The position numbers were made by a program, and so were the translations under genes. 64,000 nucleotides of DNA from CAVZZG01 sp963779685. GTDB lineage: Bacteria; Actinomycetota; Thermoleophilia; Gaiellales; F1-60-MAGs149. This document shows, in pieces, positions 36,713-45,361 of the stretch. Positions within the stretch are counted from its first letter, which is position 1; each line of letters starts with the position of its first letter. The DNA lies in the NCBI GenBank assembly GCA_963779685.1, contig CAVZZG010000003.1:2356001-2420000 (forward strand), in the 5' to 3' direction. Below the pieces are notes generated by a model. The model searched no databases. It was not told the DNA's origin and saw nothing but the letters and a program-made list of their open reading frames with translations.

Positions 36713-38523
36713 GGCGAGCTCGATGTTGAGGCCGGTGAGAGCGTTCTGGAGGTCGGTGTTGCTGGTGCCGGCGAGCGCCGTGTTGGCGTTGTGGATGGCG
36801 GCGTTGAGACCGGGCGACGTGGCGCCGAGTTCGCGGAGGGAGGTCGCGAGGTCGCGGGCGCCGGTGACGGCGCTCTTGAGGGCGTTCGTCCAGGCGCTCG
36901 GGTCGAGGATCGCCGTGAGCGCGTTCGAGATCAGGTTCAGGAGCTGCGCGAACGGACCTGAGACGGTGTCGGTCAGCGTGCTGATCGTGTCGGCGAGCGC
37001 CGTCTTCAGCGCGTTGTACCAGGTGTCGGTGGAGTCGCCGGGCTTGATCAGGTCGGGCAGCGGTGCGGCCAGCGCCGCGTTGGCCGCGTCGAGCGCCGCG
37101 GCGATGTCGCTCAGCTGCTGCTCGATGTGGGTGACGAGCGTGCGGGCCGCGTTGATCTCGATCTCGTACATGTGGCCCTGCTCGTCGGCCTCCTCCTGCA
37201 CGGTCTTCGGCCGGTCGAGGACGAGCGTCACCTCGGCGCCCGGCTTGGTGAACACGTCCGCGCACGCGAGGTAGAGCGCGGCGCCCGCGTCCGGGGTCGG
37301 CCCGAGCGGCTGGAAGCTCTTCGTCAGGTCGAGCGTCTTGCCCTCGCACACGCCCTTGTCGAGCGGCAGGCCGGCGTGCTCGGCGAGGTCGATCCGCTGC
37401 GCGTCTGCCGGCATCGTGACCGGCGTGCCGTAGTCGTCGGCGTCGACCGGGTCGCCCAGCGCGAACGCGAAGGTCTCACCGTCCGGGAGCAGCGGCGTCA
37501 CGACGCCGCCGGCGGTCGCCGCCACCTGGATCGCGTGCGTGACGACGTTGCGCACGGTCACCTTCTGGCCGTTCGCCACCGGCGACGCCGAGGGGCGTCC
37601 AGACCCGGACGAGAGGGCCGGTCGGATCGGTGGTGACGGACTGCAGGACCCGCCGGTGCTCGATGATCGAGCGCACCTCGAGCCGATCGACGAGCGGCAG
37701 CGTCGCCGGCAGGCCGGGCGACAGCGGCGCGGTCACCGCGAGCCGCACCCAGTGGGTCGTGACGCCGCGGATCGCGGTCGGCTTCGAGTGGGAGCAGGCG
37801 GTGGTGAGGCGCACGACGCCGCCGTGTTGGAGGCCGTCGGTGCCGTCGTGGGAGTCCTCGTCGCCGGCCGGGTCGGCGAACGGCGCGAACGCCTGCCAGG
37901 CCGTGCCGTCCCACCACGCGGCGGCGAGCGGCAGCGCCTGGGAGGCGCCGAGCCGCAGCGTCAGGTCGATCTCGACCGTCGACCCGGCCCGCGAAGGCGA
38001 ACGCCGTCGCGTGCCCGAGGTACAGCTCGTGGGCGAACGGCGTCGCACCGGCGAACAGCGTCACGTGGCGGCCGGCGCCGAGGTCGGCGGCGTGGGCGGC
38101 GTAGGCGTCGCGGCCCGGGTCGACGCTCGTGATCTCGGCCAGCTGGGCGCCCGAGATGGCGATCGTCGACTCGGTCTCGAACACCAGCGGGCTCTCGCGG
38201 CCGGGCACCCGCGCCCCCAGCCGCGTCCCGGCGGGGGCGGTGGCGTCACCGACGCCCGGCGTGGGGCTGAACACGACCGGGGCCCGGGCCGGCTGGGCCG
38301 GGACGAGGCCGACGCCGATCAGATCGAGCAGCGCCAGGCCGAGCTTGTCCGGCGCCTGGTCGAGGCGCTCGACCAGCGCCGCCATCTCACCCGAGGCGAT
38401 CCGCAGCAGCGCCAGTCCCGGGCCGCCGGCCGCCGGCGCGAACGTCGGCACGTAGCCCGCCCGGCGCCGCAGCAGGTCGGCCAGCACCTGGTCGGAGCGG
38501 CGCGGATCGAGGATCGGCGTCAC
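36713..38523 (-). CDS. N-terminal and middle part of baseplate J/gp6-like wedge protein, two internal frameshifts
   Basis: Starts GTG at 38523, overlapping gp25 by GTGA. TPILDPRRSDQVLADLLRRR and the FAPAAGGPGLALLRIASG text are typical of the large first J-type wedge protein. Frame breaks near 37,988 (HATAFAFAG to STVEIDLTLRLG) and near 37,588 (VWTPLG to SPVANGQKVTVRN) are each mended by removing one base. Between about 36,750 and 37,200 lies a long Ala/Leu/Thr helical insertion (THIEQQLSDIAAALDAANAA), unusual in a wedge protein and coiled-coil-like. Together with 34387-36711 this encodes about 1,370 residues. Confidence 0.75.
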
Positions 38524-38927
38524 CGCGCCTCACCGCCCTCGATCAGGTAGTACGGGTAGACGAGGTTGTAGAACACGTTCGTCGCCCGCACCCGGTAGTC
38601 GATCGAGATGTCGAGCCGGCCGACCTGGCTGGCCGACGCGACCGCCGTCACGCCGAGGACGTCGATACGGGGCTCGAACCGGATCAGCGCCTGCTCGACG
38701 CGGTGCTGGGCGAGGGCGATCGTGGCGGTCGAGAGCGGTTCGAACGCGAGCGCGTCGAGTCCCGCACCGTAGTCGCCGCGCATGGCCCGCTCCCCGAGCG
38801 ACGTCCCGAGCACGATGTGGACGGCCTGGTGGATGTCCTCGTCACCCTGCACCAGCGCGATGTCGCCGGTCGCGTCGAGTGCGAGCGGGAACGCCCAGCC
38901 GGTGCCGAGGAAGGCCTGGTCCGCCAT
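38520..38927 (-). CDS. gp25/GPW-like baseplate wedge protein
   Basis: 135 residues. FLGTGWAFPLALDATGDIAL, IHQAVHIVLGTSLGERAMRG and DYGAGLDALAFEPL are the canonical T4 gp25-like signature (lysozyme-related fold, sheath-baseplate contact). The EPR motif variant (FEPRIDVLGV) is present. The ATG overlaps the PAAR stop by one base (TGATG), and its own stop overlaps the next gene by GTGA. Essential for triggering sheath assembly in all contractile systems known. Confidence 0.9.
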   Translation of the reverse strand: MADQAFLGTGWAFPLALDATGDIALVQGDEDIHQAVHIVLGTSLGERAMRGDYGAGLDALAFEPLSTATIALAQHRVEQALIRFEPRIDVLGVTAVASASQVGRLDISIDYRVRATNVFYNLVYPYYLIEGGEAR

Positions 38928-39208
38928 CAGCCGCCGATCACCACGGTGAAGGCCCCGGACACGATCGGGGCTCCGCAGCCGCTCATGTCGCCGACGCGCA
39001 GGGCGCCGCGGCCGGAGATGAGGACGGTCGCCGAGCCCATCGGGAACGGCGACGGCGGGTGCGGCCCGGCCGTCGGCGGCATCGAGCAGGCGTGCATGTC
39101 GCCCTGCACGGCAGCCGGCTGGCCGCCGATCAGCACGGTCGCGACACCCGGCCCGGTGATGGTGCCCGGATGGGCGGTGGGATCGCCGAGGCGGGCCGCG
39201 GGTGCCAT
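38927..39208 (-). CDS. PAAR-domain spike tip protein
   Basis: 93 residues with three PAAR-like repeats: AARLGDPTAHPGTITGPGVA, VLIGGQPAAVQGDMHACSMP and VLISGRGALRVGDMSGCG. His and Cys residues needed for the zinc site at the tip are present (His 13, His 39, Cys 41, Cys 78). PAAR proteins sharpen the spike and can carry effectors. The ATG overlaps the spike stop (TGATG at 39208). Confidence 0.9.
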   Translation of the reverse strand: MAPAARLGDPTAHPGTITGPGVATVLIGGQPAAVQGDMHACSMPPTAGPHPPSPFPMGSATVLISGRGALRVGDMSGCGAPIVSGAFTVVIGG

Positions 39209-39861
39209 CAGTTGATCGCCACCGAGGTGCCCTTGACGGTGCAGAGACCGGATGCCTCGAGCGACGCGGTGGCGCCCTGCAGCGAGAGCTGGCCGGTCGC
39301 GTCGATCGAGATCTTCGGCGCCGAGAGCGTGATCTCGGTCGTGCCCTCGAGCGAGATCTTGCCGGCCGTCGAGAGCGTCACCTTGGCGGCGCCGTCGCCC
39401 GCGGAGACCTCGATCGAGCTCGGCGAGAGCTTGATCTCCTGCCCGGTCGAGGTGGTGATCGTGATCGACTGCAGCAGGTCGTCGAGCTCGATCACGTGGC
39501 CCTTCGGCGACTTCAGGATCCGCTTGTCGGTGGCGTCCGAAGGGAGCTCGGCGGGCGGCCGCGACGCCATGCTCCACAGCGAGCCGATCACGTACGGATG
39601 GCGGGGATCGCCGCGCTCGAACGCCACCAGCACCTCGTCGTCCACCTGCGGCAGCGAGTAGTGGCCGTAGTCCGAGCCGGCGAACGGCGCGGCCACGCGG
39701 GCCCACGGCTCCATGTCGGCGAGGGTCGGCAGGATCACCTGGACGCGGCCGAGGCCGGTCATGTCCATGTTGTCCTTGACCGTGCCGAGCACCACGCCGT
39801 AGATCCGCTCGTCGGCGGTCGTGTAGAGGTCGTTCGCCCAGTCGATCATGCCGTCGGTCAC
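39208..39861 (-). CDS. gp5/VgrG-like spike protein
   Basis: 217 residues. An OB-fold (about 15-110, with YGVVLGTVKDNMDMTGLGRV and FERGDPRHPYVIGSLWS) is followed by a series of short beta-strand repeats (IKLSPSSIEVSAGDGAAKVT, ISLEGTTEITLSAPKISID) that make a triple beta-helix needle. It should sit on the hub encoded upstream and carry the PAAR tip encoded downstream. The GTG start overlaps the hub stop by GTGA. No extra effector domain at the C-terminus. Confidence 0.88.
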   Translation of the reverse strand: MTDGMIDWANDLYTTADERIYGVVLGTVKDNMDMTGLGRVQVILPTLADMEPWARVAAPFAGSDYGHYSLPQVDDEVLVAFERGDPRHPYVIGSLWSMASRPPAELPSDATDKRILKSPKGHVIELDDLLQSITITTSTGQEIKLSPSSIEVSAGDGAAKVTLSTAGKISLEGTTEITLSAPKISIDATGQLSLQGATASLEASGLCTVKGTSVAIN

Positions 39862-41144
39862 GACGCCGCTCCGATCGGTACAGGAGAGGACGCGGCGCCG
39901 GCCAGCATCACGGCCTGGTTCGCGTCGAGGGTGAGGAGCCCGTCGTTGATCGCGATCTGGCCCTGGGAGGCGGGCGGGATCGAGCCGAACCAGATCTCCT
40001 TGCGCAGGTCGAACGTCGTCCGGTAGCCGCCGGCGTCGAGGCTGTGGGTCGCGCCGGCGATCCGGTAGCGGCCGCCGAAGGTCGTCCCGACGCCCTCCAC
40101 CTGCAACACGCGGCCGGCCTGGATGCGCGGGTCGCCGACGCAGCTGCCGGTCGCGGTCAGCCGCCGGTTCAGCTTCGGCAGCAGCTTCGAGATGATCAGC
40201 TTCGGCGCGCTGGCGAGCGTGACCGGCTCGTTCACGAGCATCACCCCGGCGCCGCTCGCGCCGCTCGGCATGCCGAACCCGGGCGAGATCGAGATCTGCA
40301 GCGACTGGCGGTCCCAGTCCCAGCCGACGGTCACGGTCAGCTCCAGCTTGATCTCGGGTCGCCAGACCTTGACGCTGATCCCGGCGACCTGCCCGACCTG
40401 CGTGATCTTCGGCGTGAAGTCGAGCAACGAGGCGCCGTAGCGGAGCGTCATGTCGGCATCCAGGTGGGAGAGCGGCGACAGGAACCGCAGCTGGTAGCCG
40501 GCCGGCTCGGCGGCGTGGTCGACCAGCATCTCCCAGCCGTTCTCGCGAGCGATCAGGGCCAGGAAGTCGAGGTTGGTCTGGTCGTGCTGACGGCGGACGA
40601 TCTTCTGCATGCCGTCCGGGTCGCCGATCGACCCGGCCACGCTCGCGCCCTGGATCAGCACGGACAGCGCCGCGCCGACCGGGTCGAGGATCGGGATCAG
40701 GCCGTGCTCGAGGGCGACCAGCGGCGCCACGACGACGTCGGGGATCGGCAGCACGGCGAACTTCGGGATCGGGATCGCGAACCAGCGGGTGGCGCTCGAC
40801 TGCTGCAGTCGCACGCGGCGGTCGTGGGCGACCACCGTCAGCGCCGGCATCGCATCGCTGGGGAACGTGGCGTCGCTGCCGACGACGACGCCGTTGAAGA
40901 TCCTGGTCGGCTCGTCGGGCGCGTAGCCGATCGCAACCTCGATCTCGGTGTCGAGCCGGAACAGCGGCGAGTCGAGGAACCGGAGGCCCTCGTTGGCGAG
41001 CGCGAGCTCGAGCCGGTCGGCGCCCTCCAGGCCGGTCGAGACGCGCAGCGACGTCATCGCGCCGCGCACCGCCGCCGGCGCCGGCGCGCCGCCGATCGCG
41101 ATCCGCACCTCCGGTGCGTACTGCGGGGGACTACCGCGGCTCAC
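39858..41144 (-). CDS. gpD/gp27-like baseplate hub (phage late control D family)
   Basis: 428 residues. SRGSPPQYAPEVRIAIGG is the usual start; characteristic text includes ATFPSDAMPALTVVAHDRR, QHDQTNLDFLALIARENGWE and AGYQLRFLSPLSHLDADMTL, and ends with RYRIAGATHSLDAGGYRTTF. This corresponds to VgrG N-terminal/gp27 hubs, trimeric adaptors between tube and spike. The GTG at 41144 was chosen because it overlaps the LysM gene stop (GTGA), which excludes the longer frame upstream. Confidence 0.88.
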   Translation of the reverse strand: MSRGSPPQYAPEVRIAIGGAPAPAAVRGAMTSLRVSTGLEGADRLELALANEGLRFLDSPLFRLDTEIEVAIGYAPDEPTRIFNGVVVGSDATFPSDAMPALTVVAHDRRVRLQQSSATRWFAIPIPKFAVLPIPDVVVAPLVALEHGLIPILDPVGAALSVLIQGASVAGSIGDPDGMQKIVRRQHDQTNLDFLALIARENGWEMLVDHAAEPAGYQLRFLSPLSHLDADMTLRYGASLLDFTPKITQVGQVAGISVKVWRPEIKLELTVTVGWDWDRQSLQISISPGFGMPSGASGAGVMLVNEPVTLASAPKLIISKLLPKLNRRLTATGSCVGDPRIQAGRVLQVEGVGTTFGGRYRIAGATHSLDAGGYRTTFDLRKEIWFGSIPPASQGQIAINDGLLTLDANQAVMLAGAASSPVPIGAAS

Positions 41145-41815
41145 GCGTACACCTCGCCGCTGTCCGGGTCGCGGTAGGGCAGACGGGGCAGCGCCAGGCG
41201 CCCGCCGACCGCGATCGCACGCGGGTCGTCGATCGCGTTGCGCAGCGCGATCGGGCGCCACTTGGTCGCGTCGCCGTAGGTCGCGAACGCGATCGAGGGC
41301 AGCGTCTCGCCCTGGCAGACGACATGGACCTTCGTGTAGTCCACCGTCTCGCGCTTGACCTCGCGCGCCTCCATCTCGACGTTCGTGAACTCCGAGAACG
41401 TCACCTGCAGGCGCGCGCGCACCGGCACGCCGTCCGGCCGGAACAGGATGTAGCGCTGCACGCAGCGCTGCAGCACGCAGGTGAAGGTGAGCGAACCCCA
41501 GCTGAAGATCACCGGCGGCGGCGCGTGCAGCGACGGCGCGATGTCCATCAGCCCGACGATCCGGTTGGTCAGGAGGCGGACGTCCGAGCCCGCGGCGGCC
41601 TGGTCGGAGGCCTCGTACGAGTCGACCAGCAGCTCCATCTCGAGCGTCTGGGCGTTGCCGTGGACGAACTGGACGACCGGCGCCGAGAGCCCCGGCACGG
41701 CCATCTGGGCGAAGGTCGTGTCGCGGCTGACGGTGTACTCCTCGGGGTTGAAGAGCACGGTGACGCTCTGGCCCGAGACCGTATCGGTCAGCCTGGCGCG
41801 CTCGAGGCCGGCCAT
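41141..41815 (-). CDS. LysM-containing baseplate protein (gp53/Afp7-like)
   Basis: 224 residues. An N-terminal tube-initiator-like domain (VLFNPEEYTVSRDTTFAQM, then LEMELLVDSYE and VFSEF-type strands) is followed by a LysM motif from about 168 (VVCQGETLPSIAFATYGDA, then WRPIALRNAIDDP). In known particles this protein connects hub to wedge; its LysM is structural, not cell-wall binding. The ATG overlaps the upstream stop by one base. Confidence 0.88.
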   Translation of the reverse strand: MAGLERARLTDTVSGQSVTVLFNPEEYTVSRDTTFAQMAVPGLSAPVVQFVHGNAQTLEMELLVDSYEASDQAAAGSDVRLLTNRIVGLMDIAPSLHAPPPVIFSWGSLTFTCVLQRCVQRYILFRPDGVPVRARLQVTFSEFTNVEMEAREVKRETVDYTKVHVVCQGETLPSIAFATYGDATKWRPIALRNAIDDPRAIAVGGRLALPRLPYRDPDSGEVYA

Positions 41816-42429
41816 CAGACGTTGCCCCTGCGCTCGCGCTCGGCGATGAAGCGCCGGTCGATCGACGCCATCACGCGGTCGGCCAGACGCTCGATCTCGA
41901 ACCGCGCCGGTGCCGTGAGCGCCGGCGGCGTCATGGCGGGCGCGGGCGGCTGCGGCGCCTCGGGCGCCGCGGCGGGTGCGGTGGCCGCCGGGCGGGCGAG
42001 CACCATCGTCGCCGGGGCCATCCGTGGGGTGACGGGCGCGGCGACGGCCGGGCGATGACCGAAGGCTGCGGTTGCGGGTGCGGGCGCCGACTCGCGCCGC
42101 ACCTCGAGCAGGTGCACGCGCTGCAGGAGCCGTTCGATCCTGCCGCCGGCGACCCGCGCATCGGCCACGGGAGGAGCGCGCCGGGACGAGTCGCAAGGCT
42201 GGAGCCGGCGGCGGGGCCTGGTTCGTGACCGACACCGCGACCCGGGGCGCGAGCACCAGCCGCAGGTGCGCCGCCCGCGGCAACGGCGCCGACGCCGGAC
42301 GACCGGTCCGCCGGGCGAGGCATCGCCGGCCGCGGCCGCGCGAAGACGTACCGGCGGGCGGGCGCGGCGAGACGGCGCAGCCGGTGGCGTGCGGCGACGC
42401 TGGGCGGCGAAGGCGGCGGCCGCGGTCAT
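41815..42429 (-). CDS. Pro/Ala/Arg-rich eCIS protein with conserved C-terminal helix
   Basis: 204 residues by the annotated frame, start ATGA-overlapping the DUF6760-like gene. Only the ends look protein-like: an N-terminal TAAAAFAAQRRRTPPAAPSR and a C-terminal ARFEIERLADRVMASIDRRF, which matches the conserved last helix of an uncharacterised eCIS family located between the tube and LysM genes. The middle third (about 42,165-42,340) is Arg/Cys-rich; another frame there gives LRLVLAPRVAVSVTNQAPPP, which looks more natural. A compensated double indel is therefore likely. Role unknown; it occupies the position of tail length or assembly proteins. Confidence 0.5.
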   Translation of the reverse strand: MTAAAAFAAQRRRTPPAAPSRRARPPVRLRAAAAGDASPGGPVVRRRRRCRGRRTCGWCSRPGSRCRSRTRPRRRLQPCDSSRRAPPVADARVAGGRIERLLQRVHLLEVRRESAPAPATAAFGHRPAVAAPVTPRMAPATMVLARPAATAPAAAPEAPQPPAPAMTPPALTAPARFEIERLADRVMASIDRRFIAERERRGNV

Positions 42430-42620
42430 GGCGCGGACAGCACCTCGTTGATGGCCGAGATCTCGTGCACCCACCGCACGCGCTCGCCGTGCGGCAGGGT
42501 CAGGACCTCGGCCCGAGACCAGTGGAAGTGGTAGGCGATGAAGGCCATCTCCTCGTGCAGCCGGTCGAGCGGGTAGCCGGCTACACCTCGATAGGGGTTG
42601 GCGCGAACACGTGGTGGCAC
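42426..42620 (-). CDS. small eCIS protein, DUF6760-like
   Basis: 64 residues. The core GYPLDRLHEEMAFIAYHFHW then ERVRWVHEISAINEVL matches a very conserved short eCIS family (DUF6760 by memory). The best start is ATG at 42620, which overlaps the upstream gene by 40 bases; the motif begins at codon 15 and no closer ATG/GTG is in frame. The stop overlaps the next gene's ATG. Function unknown, but its conservation beside tube and sheath suggests a structural adaptor or assembly chaperone. Confidence 0.75.
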   Translation of the reverse strand: MPPRVRANPYRGVAGYPLDRLHEEMAFIAYHFHWSRAEVLTLPHGERVRWVHEISAINEVLSAP

Positions 42621-42934
42621 TCCGGGCAGACCAGCTCGCGACGGCCGTCGAGACCGTTGACGGAGGCGTAGAGGTCCTGCAGGTGCGCGAGGTCGGCCGC
42701 GAACAGGCCCTCGATCGTCCTGGGCGTGATCGGCTCGACCGTGCCCAGCCGCGTGACGACCCGTGACAGCAGGATCACCGACAGGTAGGCGGCGTTTCGC
42801 TGCACGCGCGGATCGGCCAGCGGCAGGATCTCGTCCGCGGCCGTCGCCAGCCGCATCGTCCCGTCGCGGTGCAGCGTGCCGTCCTCGTCGACGAACCCGA
42901 ACGGCAGGATGAAGTCGTGCTCGACCTGGAGCAT
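42581..42934 (-). CDS. small conserved eCIS protein, Mu gp41-like tail assembly type
   Basis: 117 residues. FILPFGFVDEDGTLHRDGTM and MRLATAADEILPL, followed by the helical ITPRTIEGLFAADLAHLQDL YASVNG segment, fit the tail-assembly/chaperone family typical of this position. The C-terminus has a CPECHHVF motif that may bind metal. The ATG overlaps the tube stop by one base. The exact role in eCIS is not settled; in phages this family helps assemble the tube around the tape measure. Confidence 0.72.
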   Translation of the reverse strand: MLQVEHDFILPFGFVDEDGTLHRDGTMRLATAADEILPLADPRVQRNAAYLSVILLSRVVTRLGTVEPITPRTIEGLFAADLAHLQDLYASVNGLDGRRELVCPECHHVFAPTPIEV

Positions 42935-43368
42935 CAGACTCTCCGCAGCCCCTCGTGGGCCAGCTCGAGCGACTCGATCGCGACGTCGTTGCCCTCGGCG
43001 CTGAGGGTGGCGCCGGTCCACTTCGCCGGCCAGGCGCGCACGAAGTTCCAGCGGGCCTTCTCGGCGCCGGCGCGGTCGAGCAGGATGATCGAGCCGTCGC
43101 GGCGGTCGACCTGCCCGTCGACGATGCTCTGGTGCCAGTCGACCAGGTCGCGGTCGACCGCGATGCCCCACTTCAGCACCACGTTCGAGTGCTTCGTCTG
43201 GCCGGGCAGCTTGCGCGGCGTCATGTTCCAGCCGCCCTCGCGGTGCTCGATCGTGTCGATGGTCGAGTCGAGGCCGCTCACCTCGTGGAACGCGGCGCGG
43301 CTGATGCCGTCGATCTCGACGTGGAAGTTGTAGTTGCCGTACGGGTCTTCGAACTCGCTCGGGATCAT
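42934..43368 (-). CDS. inner tube protein (T4 gp19/Hcp-like)
   Basis: 144 residues with the conserved tube motifs: DPYGNYNFHVEIDGISRAAF, HEVSGLDSTIDTIEHREGG and LKWGIAVDRDLVDWHQSI. Hexamers stack to make the hollow tube that is driven into the target. It is the only tube gene in the operon. Only 12 bases separate it from the sheath gene. Confidence 0.93.
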   Translation of the reverse strand: MIPSEFEDPYGNYNFHVEIDGISRAAFHEVSGLDSTIDTIEHREGGWNMTPRKLPGQTKHSNVVLKWGIAVDRDLVDWHQSIVDGQVDRRDGSIILLDRAGAEKARWNFVRAWPAKWTGATLSAEGNDVAIESLELAHEGLRRV

Positions 43369-43380
43369 CCCGTCCTCCTC

Positions 43381-45345
43381 TCAGGCCTCGGTGACGGACG
43401 AGCCGCCGTCCCAGATGCCGATCCGCACGACGATGAACTCGGCGGGGTACACCGGCTGGACGCCGATCTCGATGTGGAGCCGGCCCAGCTCCCGCTCGGT
43501 GAACGGGTTCAGGGCGGCGTCGATGCGTACGTAGAAGCCCTCGGCCGGCTTGGAGCCGAAGATGGCGCCGTCCTTCTGGGCCTGGGCCAGGAAGCCGGTG
43601 ATGGTGCGGGTCAGCTTCGCCCAGAGGCGCTCGTCGTTGGGCTCGAACACCGCCCAGCGGATGCCCTCCGCGATCGACTCCTCCATCCAGTTGAAGAGGC
43701 GCCTGATCGAGATGTACATCCACGACGCGTTCAGCGAGGCGGACGTCGTCCGCGCGCCCCACACCCGTGGAGCGCCGCCCGCCGGCGGCAGCCGGAAGGC
43801 GTTCACGCCGGCCGGGTTGAGCAGGTCCTGATCGGCGTCGGTGAGGCGCCGCTCGACGCCGATCGCGCCGAGCACGCTGGTGTTGGCGGGCGCCTTCCAG
43901 ACGCCGACCGCGGCGTCGGTGCGCGCGTACACCCCGGCCATGTGACCGGACGGCGGCCAGTAGGTCAGCTTGCGCGTGGCCGGGTCGACGATCTGGATCC
44001 ACGGGTAGTAGAGGGCGCCGAAGCCGTTGTCGGTGCTCGACAGGCCCGGCGCGAGCGCCGCTACCTGGGTCACGGTCGACCCGACCGGCGGGTCGAGGAT
44101 CGCCACCCGGTCGTGCAGCAGCTCGCAGGCGCCGATCAGCGGCAGCTGCGCGGTGGTGGCGCTCGCGCCCGGGATCGCGACCATCGTCACCTCGTCCACG
44201 GGCGCGAGCTCGCCGAGCTGGGCGGAGGGGTCGAGCACGAGGTTCGCCCAGCCGGTGGCACGGTCGTCGGGCGCGCCGGCGGTGGTGACGGCCGTCGCCC
44301 CGGCCACCGGCCTCGGGTCGATGATCGGCCCGGCAGGCGGCAGCGCCGGCGGGGCGAGCGTCACCAGCGCCGAGGCGATCGAGCCGTACCAGCGCGGGTG
44401 GGGCGCGTTCATGGCGACGCCGGTGAACGTCTCGTCCGCGCCGGTTGCGGCGTCGTGGATGTTGAGGTCGAAGTCGGCGCTCGCGACCACCACGTTGGCG
44501 GTCATGACGTGCTTGGCCGTGACCCCGTCGCGGAGCGTGATGGAGTCGGTGCCGACGCTGTCCACCACCACGAACTCGGCGGCGCCGGCGCCGAAGTCGA
44601 CGATCAGCGACTGCCCCGAGGCAACCAGCTGGCGAAGCGCCTTGCCGCCTCCGGGCGGGCCCATCCGCAGCGTCTTCGTACCGATCTCGACGTCGGCGAT
44701 GCGGACGTTCGAGTTCGCCGGGTAGGGGTGGGCGAGCGGCAGCGAGAGCTTGACGGTGGACGGGGCGACGATGTCGGTGATCAGCGCCGTCTCCGAGTTG
44801 CCGCCGCCCTCGAGGAGGATGGTGTCGCCCTTGGCGAACCCGGGGTTGGCGGCGGTCAGCTCGATCGAGCGGTCGGACAGCAGCGCCTTCTTGAACTTGC
44901 CGGCGGCGCGGGCGACCACCAGATCGGCCCCCGCGGCGACCAGGATCGTGTCGGAGTCGGTGACGGTGATCGTCAGCGTGTTGCCGGCCGGGCCCTCCGC
45001 TCTCGCGGTCGCGACGATCACCGGGTCGACGGTGCCGCGGCCGATCAGGTCGTAGACGCCGAAGGTGCCGCTCGAGGCGCGCACGATGTAGCAGGCGGTG
45101 CCGCCGTTCTCGAAGAACCCCTTGACGGAGCCGGCCAGCCAGGCCTTCGCGCCACCGGCGTAGGTCTCGTCGAGCGGCGCACCGAAGGTGGACTGGAATG
45201 CGTCCCAGCTCGTGAGCCGGGTGGGCTCGGTCGGCCCCTTCTGCGCGACGCCGATGAAGGCGGGCACCGAGGTGCCGACGCCCTGGATCGGCGCTCCGGG
45301 CGTGAACTCCTCGATGTAGACACCGGGATGGAGGTAGGTCGCCAT
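43381..45345 (-). CDS. contractile sheath protein
   Basis: 654 residues. The N-terminus TYLHPGVYIEEFTPGAPIQG then VGTSVPAFIGVAQKGP is the canonical sheath opening. The C-terminus contains the conserved RRLFNWMEESIAEGIRW, FEPNDERLWAKLTRTI and YPAEFIVVRIGIWDGGSSV elements that form the helical mesh. The middle (about 150-430) is an enlarged surface domain. The ATG at 45345 is preceded by AAGGAG. Only one sheath gene is present, unlike the two or three in Afp/PVC. Confidence 0.94.
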   Translation of the reverse strand: MATYLHPGVYIEEFTPGAPIQGVGTSVPAFIGVAQKGPTEPTRLTSWDAFQSTFGAPLDETYAGGAKAWLAGSVKGFFENGGTACYIVRASSGTFGVYDLIGRGTVDPVIVATARAEGPAGNTLTITVTDSDTILVAAGADLVVARAAGKFKKALLSDRSIELTAANPGFAKGDTILLEGGGNSETALITDIVAPSTVKLSLPLAHPYPANSNVRIADVEIGTKTLRMGPPGGGKALRQLVASGQSLIVDFGAGAAEFVVVDSVGTDSITLRDGVTAKHVMTANVVVASADFDLNIHDAATGADETFTGVAMNAPHPRWYGSIASALVTLAPPALPPAGPIIDPRPVAGATAVTTAGAPDDRATGWANLVLDPSAQLGELAPVDEVTMVAIPGASATTAQLPLIGACELLHDRVAILDPPVGSTVTQVAALAPGLSSTDNGFGALYYPWIQIVDPATRKLTYWPPSGHMAGVYARTDAAVGVWKAPANTSVLGAIGVERRLTDADQDLLNPAGVNAFRLPPAGGAPRVWGARTTSASLNASWMYISIRRLFNWMEESIAEGIRWAVFEPNDERLWAKLTRTITGFLAQAQKDGAIFGSKPAEGFYVRIDAALNPFTERELGRLHIEIGVQPVYPAEFIVVRIGIWDGGSSVTEA

Positions 45346-45361
45346 GCTCGATCGGGCTCCT

